Below, in pieces: positions 1 through 5,467 of a stretch of 5,467 bases of DNA (position 1 is the first letter of the stretch; each line of letters begins with the position of its first letter). The position numbers and the translations under genes were made by a program. The notes beneath the pieces are model-generated. The model saw only the letters and a list, made by a program, of their open reading frames with translations, had not been told where the DNA came from and did not search any database. This DNA comes from an uncultured bacterium (GTDB lineage Bacteria; Patescibacteriota; Patescibacteriia; 2-12-FULL-60-25): positions 1 through 5,467 of the forward strand of contig CALBSL010000222.1 of the NCBI GenBank assembly GCA_937968025.1, written 5' to 3'.

Positions 1-99
1 ATGGAGAAGACGCTGAAGGACCCACGGAACACGGTGCTTGTCATCGAAAAAGGAAAGGAGCCGGTGAAGATGACCATGAACAAGCGTCGGTACGGCTGA
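1..99 (+). CDS. 3' end of an unidentified protein gene (at most 32 residues visible)
   Basis: Frame 1 is open from the first base to a TGA at 97-99 and encodes a short, strongly basic tail ending in MTMNKRRYG. The window happens to begin with ATG, but nothing upstream is visible, so this is more likely the C-terminus of a longer gene cut by the contig edge than a complete 32-residue protein. The pattern of a hydrophobic strand (TVLVIEKGKEP) followed by another short strand and a basic tail would suit the end of a small beta-rich domain, but I do not recognise the family and assign no function. A terminator-like hairpin starts about 10 bases after the stop, which supports this being the real end of a + strand gene. 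Confidence 0.45.
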   Translation: MEKTLKDPRNTVLVIEKGKEPVKMTMNKRRYG

Positions 100-108
100 C
101 CGTTCTGA

Positions 109-135
109 GACGCGTTATCTAGACGCGCCTTTTTT
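109..135 (+). terminator. Rho-independent terminator after the first gene
   Basis: CGCGT (111-115) pairs with ACGCG (123-127), extended inward by a T-G wobble and outward, past one mismatch, by a G-C pair. The loop is about 5 bases. The stem is followed by CC and a run of six T (130-135). It lies 10 bases past the TGA at 97-99, the expected place for an intrinsic terminator of that gene. The stem is short, so efficiency may be moderate. Confidence 0.6.
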
Positions 136-155
136 ATACGAAGCTTTTCGTTGAT

Positions 156-180
156 CAAAGCGAGGAGCTTTGTCTATTTG
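156..180 (+). other. Small hairpin with T-rich tail, possible second terminator
   Basis: CAAAGC (156-161) and GCTTTG (167-172) form a perfect 6-bp stem around a 5-base loop. TCTATTTGTTT follows. It sits between two better terminators and may be a backup terminator for read-through from the left. The T tract is interrupted and the stem is AT-rich at its base, so it may have no function. Confidence 0.25.
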
Positions 181-204
181 TTTATAAGAGGGATTCTGGA
201 TACG

Positions 205-234
205 AAAAACCTCGCTTGAGAAAGCGGGGTTTTT
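205..234. terminator. Bidirectional intrinsic terminator, mainly for tRNA-Leu
   Basis: A 13-bp stem (205-217 with 222-234, one T-G wobble) closes on a GAGA loop (218-221). It begins with five A and ends with five T, so on either strand the GC-rich stem core is followed by a U tract. It ends two bases before the last base of the minus-strand tRNA-Leu CCA end (237), where that transcript should terminate. It could also stop read-through from the + strand gene on the left. This is the strongest terminator in the window. Confidence 0.8.
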
Positions 235-236
235 CA

Positions 237-323
237 TGGTGCTGAGGAGAGGACTTGAACCTCCATGCCCTTTCGGGCGCTACCACCTCAAGGTAGTGTG
301 TCTGCCAGTTTCACCACCTCAGC
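237..323 (-). tRNA. tRNA-Leu(GAG) with encoded CCA
   Basis: On the minus strand the sequence folds as a class II tRNA. The acceptor stem is GCTGAGG/CCTCAGC. The D arm contains the conserved AACTGGCAGAC. The anticodon stem CTACC/GGTAG encloses the loop TTGAGGT with anticodon GAG, which reads CUC and CUU. There is a long variable arm (GCCC-GAAA-GGGC) typical of leucine tRNAs, and a T arm GGAGG-TTCAAGT-CCTCT. The discriminator is A (240), as expected for leucine, followed by CCA encoded in the DNA (239-237). It closely resembles the E. coli tRNA-Leu(GAG) pattern as I remember it. It is transcribed divergently from ligA and ends directly at a strong terminator. Confidence 0.96.
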
Positions 324-340
324 GAATGTTTTGTGCTAAA

Positions 341-369
341 AGGGTAGCAAAGCAGAAGCGGCTTGGCAA
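341..369 (-). promoter_or_regulatory. Predicted promoter of tRNA-Leu
   Basis: On the minus strand, TTGCCA (369-364, five of six matches to TTGACA) is followed after exactly 17 bases by TACCCT (346-341, weak -10, three of six). The tRNA 5' end lies 17 bases downstream of the -10 box, leaving room for a short 5' leader to be trimmed by RNase P. The -35 box overlaps that of the predicted ligA promoter. Prediction from sequence only. Confidence 0.4.
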
Positions 370-392
370 GAGGGGGTCTGGTTCCGTACACT
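363..392 (+). promoter_or_regulatory. Predicted ligA promoter placed for a leaderless mRNA
   Basis: TTGGCA (363-368, five of six to TTGACA) and TACACT (387-392, four of six to TATAAT) are 18 bases apart. Eight bases separate the -10 box from the ligA ATG, so transcription would begin at or next to the A of the start codon. No Shine-Dalgarno sequence lies in the usual window before the ATG; the nearest purine run (371-376) is 24 or more bases away. This fits a leaderless transcript, but it is inferred from spacing alone. Confidence 0.4.
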
Positions 393-394
393 AA

Positions 395-2502
<2,108 letters not shown>

Positions 2503-2510
<8 letters not shown>

Positions 2511-2754
2511 GAGAATCAGTGTCTTTCACGACAACAATGGTGCATTTCGTGACGAGGGCAGCAATCGCTCCGACGGCAGCAAGGGTTGGGAGGAGAAGGG
2601 CTCCTACAGCGCCCACCGCTAGTGGAATTTCAAGCAAGGTTTGTTCCTGATCATTCCGTATGATGAGTCGACGAGCGGTGCCCGCCTTGATCAATTCTTT
2701 GACTTTTGCGAGAAGTTCTTCGCCATTCACTCGAAATTCTTCGTGTTGGGACAT
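2503..2754 (-). CDS. DUF4342 family small protein
   Basis: The 83-residue product matches the DUF4342 pattern as I know it: an N-terminal EEFRVNGEELLAKVKELIKAG helix, a basic strand RRLIIRND, the motif TLLEIPLAVG, a Gly/Ala/Leu-rich hydrophobic stretch at about 44-69, and a final strand CTIVVVKD. The function of this family is unknown. The hydrophobic stretch is long enough to associate with or span a membrane, but could equally be a packed core, and there is no signal peptide. The start at 2754 is chosen because family similarity begins right after this Met. The frame is open upstream to 2850, but that part is Cys/Pro/aromatic-rich and overlaps the hpf promoter. The gene lies convergent to ligA with 20 bases between the stops, and divergent from hpf. 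No good ribosome binding site is visible. Confidence 0.85.
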
Positions 2755-2762
2755 ATATCCAC

Positions 2763-2791
2763 AGGGTACGGAGACGCAGCGAAAAACGCAA
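2763..2791 (-). promoter_or_regulatory. Predicted promoter of the DUF4342 gene, leaderless spacing
   Basis: On the minus strand TTGCGT (2791-2786) and TACCCT (2768-2763) are 17 bases apart, and the -10 box is 8 bases from the ATG at 2754. The box sequence matches the predicted tRNA-Leu -10 exactly and the spacing to ATG matches ligA. Both hexamers are weak individually (three of six each), so confidence rests mainly on the repeated arrangement. A GGA lies three bases before the ATG, too close for normal Shine-Dalgarno pairing. Confidence 0.35.
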
Positions 2792-2804
2792 GCAAACAGG
2801 GGGA

Positions 2805-2832
2805 TTGCAGGTCTGTAGAGGGGGTATATACT
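2805..2832 (+). promoter_or_regulatory. Predicted hpf(-secA) promoter
   Basis: TATACT (2827-2832, five of six) is preceded by TTGCAG (2805-2810, matching only TTG) with a 16-base spacer. Transcription would begin near 2839, giving an hpf leader of about 28 bases that contains the AAGGA site. It lies back to back with the DUF4342 promoter, the two -35 boxes being separated by 13 bases, so a regulator bound here could affect both. Confidence 0.45.
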
Positions 2833-2855
2833 AGAGATGTAGGGCTTCATTCTTC

Positions 2856-2860
2856 AAGGA
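2856..2860 (+). promoter_or_regulatory. Ribosome binding site of hpf
   Basis: AAGGA lies six bases before the ATG at 2867, a standard Shine-Dalgarno match and spacing. It is the only clear one in the window, and it fixes the hpf start. Confidence 0.7.
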
Positions 2861-2866
2861 AAACCT

Positions 2867-3184
2867 ATGACTTTGAACATCAAACATCGTCAGGTGGAAC
2901 TTACTGAGGCTATCACGTCATACGTTCACGAAAAAATGCAGGTCCTGACGAAATCCGCGAACGCTATCCGTCACATGGATGTCGAGGTGGGAAAAACCAC
3001 GGCGCACCACAAGAATGGGAATGTATTTCTGTGTAAGGCGGTGTTTACACTGCATGATGGAGATGTCGTCCGAATCGATCGCGAAGCATCCGATCTGTAT
3101 AAGGCGATTGATAAAGTTCGGGATCATATGCGCTACATGCTCTCCAAGCGAAATCGTCAGCGCTTAGATGCGGTGGGAGCGTAA
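2867..3184 (+). CDS. hpf: Ribosome hibernation promoting factor, short form (HPF/RaiA family)
   Basis: Proteins of this family bind the 30S subunit across the mRNA and tRNA channel and inactivate or protect ribosomes in stationary phase or starvation. The 105-residue sequence fits the beta-alpha-beta-beta-beta-alpha fold: strand MTLNIKHRQVEL, helix TEAITSYVHEKMQVLTK, strands MDVEVGKTT, NVFLCKAVFTLHDG and DVVRIDREAS, then the family signature DLYKAIDKVRDHM followed by a basic helix end (SKRNRQR). It lacks the C-terminal dimerisation domain of long HPF, so it cannot form 100S dimers by that route alone. A few residues after the last helix (LDAVGA) end the protein. The start is fixed by an AAGGA site six bases upstream. 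secA follows 70 bases later on the same strand; the HPF-SecA order is common in bacteria. Symbol could equally be raiA. Confidence 0.93.
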   Translation: MTLNIKHRQVELTEAITSYVHEKMQVLTKSANAIRHMDVEVGKTTAHHKNGNVFLCKAVFTLHDGDVVRIDREASDLYKAIDKVRDHMRYMLSKRNRQRLDAVGA

Positions 3185-3216
3185 GAGATGGGTGAGGTGA
3201 AAAAAACGATGATGAG

Positions 3217-3245
3217 TGGACGACGGCGGGGAAACTCGGTACGAT
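3217..3245 (+). promoter_or_regulatory. Possible internal secA promoter with leaderless spacing
   Basis: TGGACG (3217-3222, four of six) and TACGAT (3240-3245, four of six) are 17 bases apart, and the second is nine bases before the secA ATG. This copies the spacing seen at ligA and the DUF4342 gene. It overlaps a hairpin at 3220-3254, so one of the two readings may be chance. secA may simply be co-transcribed with hpf. Confidence 0.25.
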
Positions 3246-3254
3246 CCCCGTCGT
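3220..3254 (+). promoter_or_regulatory. Hairpin directly abutting the secA start codon
   Basis: ACGAC (3220-3224) pairs with GTCGT (3250-3254), and GGGGA (3228-3232) pairs with TCCCC (3245-3249). There is a three-base bulge (GGC) and a 12-base loop. The stem ends exactly at the base before ATG, and TCTTTTTT begins three bases further on inside the first secA codons. In an hpf-secA transcript this could act as a partial terminator or hide the secA initiation region. No Shine-Dalgarno sequence is visible for secA. Confidence 0.4.
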
Positions 3255-5340
3255 ATGTCTTTTTTCCAGAAACTCTTTGGGGATCCAAACGCACGAGAAG
3301 TGGCCAAAATCCGCTCTCTTGTCGAGGCTGAAATTGGCGGACTCTCGACGTCCATGGAGGCGCTCACGGATGAGCAGCTCCAGGGAAAAACGGCAGAATT
3401 TCGCGCAAAGCTCGCTTCCGGAGCCCGTCTTGACGATCTTCTCGTAGAATCCTTTGCGGTGGTGCGTGAGGCCTCTCGTCGCACGCTGAATCAGCGTCAG
3501 TACGATGCCCAGCTCATTGGAGGCGTTGTGCTTCATCGTGGGATGATTGCCGAAATGCGCACCGGAGAAGGAAAAACACTGACGGCAACCGCCCCCGTCT
3601 ATCTCAACGCCCTCACGGGGAAGGGAGTTCACGTGATCACCGTCAACGACTATCTCGCCCGACGTGACGCCGTGTGGATGGGTCAGGTGTACTTCGCGCT
3701 TGGTCTTCGTGTGGCCTGTATTCAGCACGCCGGCAGTTTTGTGTACGATCCAGACTTCAAGCAAGAGCCGCAGCATGACGATGAGCGCGACCAGACCGGC
3801 TCCTTCCGAGTTGATATGGACTACCTCCGCCCCGTTTCACGCAAGGAGGCGTATGAAGCCGATATCACGTACGGAACAAACAACGAGTTCGGGTTCGATT
3901 ACCTCCGCGACAACATGGCACAGCGGTTGATTGATCGTGTGCAGCGTCCGTTGCACTACGCGGTCATCGACGAAGTTGACTCCATTTTGATCGACGAAGC
4001 GCGAACGCCGCTGATTATTTCAGCGCCCGCCGAAGAAGCGGCCGACATGTACTACAAGTTCGCTGAACTCGTGGCTCGATTGGAAAAAGAGACAGATTAC
4101 AAGATCGACGAAAAACTCCGTGCCGCCACGTTGACGGAGGGTGGCATTGCGAAAATCGAACAGTGGCTTGGCATTGAAAACCTCTACGCACAAGGTGGAT
4201 TTAGACTTGTGCATCACCTCGAACAGGCCCTGAAAGCGCATGCATTGTTCAAGAATGATAAAGATTATGTCGTGAAAGACGGCGAGGTGGTGATCGTCGA
4301 TGAATTTACGGGTCGTATGATGCAGGGACGTCGCTATTCCGAAGGGTTACACCAAGCGATTGAAGCCAAAGAGCGCGTCACGATTCAGCGCGAATCCGTC
4401 ACCCTCGCTACGATCACGTTCCAGAACTACTTCCGCCTCTACGAAAAGATCTCTGGAATGACGGGTACGGCAGCGACGGAGGCCGAGGAGTTCCATAAGA
4501 TTTACAAGCTTGAAGTGGTCAGCATTCCAACGCATCGCGACAATAAGCGCACGGACATGCCGGATCAGGTGTTTACGTCTGAACTCGGGAAATTTAAGGC
4601 CGTTGCACGGGAGATTAAGCGCCGACACGCACTCGGGCAGCCAGTGCTCGTTGGTACGGCAAGTATTGAAAAGAACGAGATTCTTCACGTCCTGCTCGAA
4701 CAAGAGGGTGTGCCTCATCAGGTGTTGAATGCCAAGAACCATGAACGAGAAGCAGAGATCATCGCACAGGCAGGTCGAAAGGGGGCGGTGACCGTGGCCA
4801 CGAACATGGCTGGTCGTGGGGTCGACATTTTGCTCGGAGGAAACCCTCCAGATAAGGCGATGGCCGATGAGATTCGAGCGATGGGAGGCTTGTGTGTTAT
4901 TGGAACGGAGCGTCACGAATCGCGTCGTATCGATAACCAGCTTCGTGGCCGCGCCGGTCGTCAAGGAGATCCGGGGACGACGCAGTTCTTCATCTCGATC
5001 GAGGACGATCTCATGCGTATTTTTGCCTCAGATCGCATGCGTCAGTTCATGTCGATGGGGGTTCCTGAGGATGAAGCGATTGTCCATGGCTTATTGAACC
5101 GTTCCATTGAGGCGGCACAGCGCAAGGTTGAAGGGCATCACTTCGACATTCGTAAGCATCTCCTCGAATACGATGACGTGCTGAACAAGCACCGTCAGGT
5201 GTTCTACACCCGTCGCTTCGCCTTCTTGCAGGCGGCAGAGGCGCCAACGACCGACGGTCTCCGTGAAACAAAACGACAAATCCGTGAATTTTTCCAAGGA
5301 GAAATGGAAACGATTGTCGCACAGCATGCCGGCGCTGAGC
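3255..5340 (+). CDS. secA: Preprotein translocase ATPase SecA, 3' end missing
   Basis: SecA drives export of preproteins through SecYEG by ATP hydrolysis, cycling between cytoplasm and membrane. The start [10 protein letters not shown] at ATG 3255 is typical of the family. Visible motifs are Walker A MRTGEGKT (101-108, Lys107), [28 protein letters not shown] from residue 203, Walker B/DEAD-like DEVD (239-242) with [14 protein letters not shown], the preprotein-binding region, [26 protein letters not shown], and in motor domain 2 GTASIEKNE (467 on), [10 protein letters not shown] (516 on) and [13 protein letters not shown] (562 on). The wing region begins with [30 protein letters not shown]. 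An acidic insertion of about 30 residues lies at 160-200. Clear SecA character ends near residue 691 (base 5327). The rest of the scaffold and wing and any C-terminal zinc tail are absent because the contig joins unrelated sequence there. The exact junction within 5328-5340 cannot be fixed. It is probably an intact gene in the genome. Confidence 0.95.
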
Positions 5341-5452
5341 TGATTGACATGGAGTTTATCCAGTTCCATCCTACAGGTATGGTTTGGCCACCCGGCGTTG
5401 CAGGCATTTTGGTTACAGAGGCCGTTCGAGGTGAGGGCGGTATTTTAACCAA
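5328..5452 (+). pseudogene. Fragment of succinate dehydrogenase/fumarate reductase flavoprotein (chimeric join)
   Basis: Read in the secA frame, residues from about 692 of the joint frame give [18 protein letters not shown], then a WPPGVAG linker and [13 protein letters not shown]. This is the substrate-site region of SdhA/FrdA flavoproteins, including the His of FHPTG and the TEAxRGEGG motif. SecA has nothing like it at this position. Only about 40 residues are present, bounded on the left by SecA and on the right by adapter sequence. It is almost certainly a piece of another locus or another organism joined in assembly, not a gene remnant in this genome. The shared AGAE stretch at 5328-5339 may be the overlap through which the assembler joined them. 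Confidence 0.85.
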
Positions 5453-5467
5453 AGATCGGAAGAGCGT
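5453..5467 (+). other. Illumina TruSeq adapter sequence at contig end
   Basis: The final 15 bases, AGATCGGAAGAGCGT, are identical to the start of the common Illumina TruSeq adapter (the GCGT variant rather than the GCAC variant). A 15-base match ending flush with the contig end is not expected by chance and indicates untrimmed read-through. These bases are not biological and should be removed. Confidence 0.95.

Noticed and set aside
1..99. Complete 32-residue small protein starting at base 1
   Set aside because: Nothing upstream can be seen, no ribosome binding site can be assessed, and a window edge falling on an ATG can be chance. It is treated as a gene 3' end.
2755..2850. 32-residue N-terminal extension of the DUF4342 protein
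   Set aside because: The extension is Cys/Pro/aromatic-rich, falls outside the family pattern and would overlap the hpf promoter. The family match begins right after the Met at 2754.
3216..3254. GTG at 3216 as an alternative secA start adding 13 residues
   Set aside because: [10 protein letters not shown] is the usual SecA N-terminus, and the extension would be encoded by the hairpin sequence without a ribosome binding site.
3045..3776. Minus-strand open frame of 243 codons opposite hpf and secA
   Set aside because: It lies antisense to two clear genes, crosses their intergenic hairpin, and its product shows no family-like pattern. It is a shadow of biased codon use.
4347..4964. Minus-strand open frame of 205 codons opposite secA
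   Set aside because: It is fully antisense to conserved SecA motor motifs, with no ribosome binding site or recognisable domain.
3255..5467. A true SecA-succinate dehydrogenase fusion protein
   Set aside because: The flavoprotein part is only about 40 residues from the middle of that family, replaces essential SecA scaffold regions, and is followed immediately by Illumina adapter sequence.

Overview
The window looks like one end of a metagenomic or draft-genome contig from a bacterium, most probably a member of Patescibacteria (Candidate Phyla Radiation). That assignment is an inference from protein character. The LigA has an NMN-binding motif of the '[13 protein letters not shown]' kind instead of the usual 'D-x-x-Y-D', plus an extra segment before 'RGEVFM'. 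The SecA has an acidic insertion of about 30 residues and an 'AGRGVDI' motif. A DUF4342 protein and a short-form HPF sit beside them. UGA is used as a stop at most, never as a sense codon, so the SR1/Gracilibacteria code is not indicated.

Layout. Bases 1-99 hold the 3' end of an unidentified + strand reading frame, followed by a terminator-like hairpin. Bases 205-234 form a bidirectional terminator that serves the minus-strand tRNA-Leu(GAG) at 237-323, whose CCA is encoded. tRNA-Leu and ligA (401-2482, NAD+-dependent DNA ligase) are divergent, and their predicted promoters appear to share one palindromic -35 box. ligA converges on a small DUF4342 gene (2754-2503). Both stop codons lie inside one perfect 16-bp hairpin that probably terminates both transcripts. 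DUF4342 diverges from hpf (2867-3184, ribosome hibernation factor), which is followed 70 bases later by secA (from 3255, preprotein translocase ATPase).

The right end is not genuine contiguous genome sequence. The SecA reading frame stops resembling SecA near base 5328 and continues as a short piece of a succinate dehydrogenase/fumarate reductase flavoprotein. It then ends in 15 bases identical to the start of an Illumina TruSeq adapter (5453-5467). The simplest reading is an assembly chimera between a true secA contig and an adapter read-through fragment from an unrelated gene. Any 'SecA-SdhA fusion' annotated here would be false.

The genes are housekeeping functions: DNA ligation, leucine decoding, ribosome hibernation and protein export. 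I found no defence system, mobile element, CRISPR array or novel multi-gene system. The most useful biological observations are regulatory. ligA, DUF4342 and possibly secA have no convincing Shine-Dalgarno sequence but carry -10-like hexamers 8-9 bases before the ATG, suggesting leaderless mRNAs, whereas hpf has a normal AAGGA site. There are also two compact divergent promoter regions and one shared convergent terminator.
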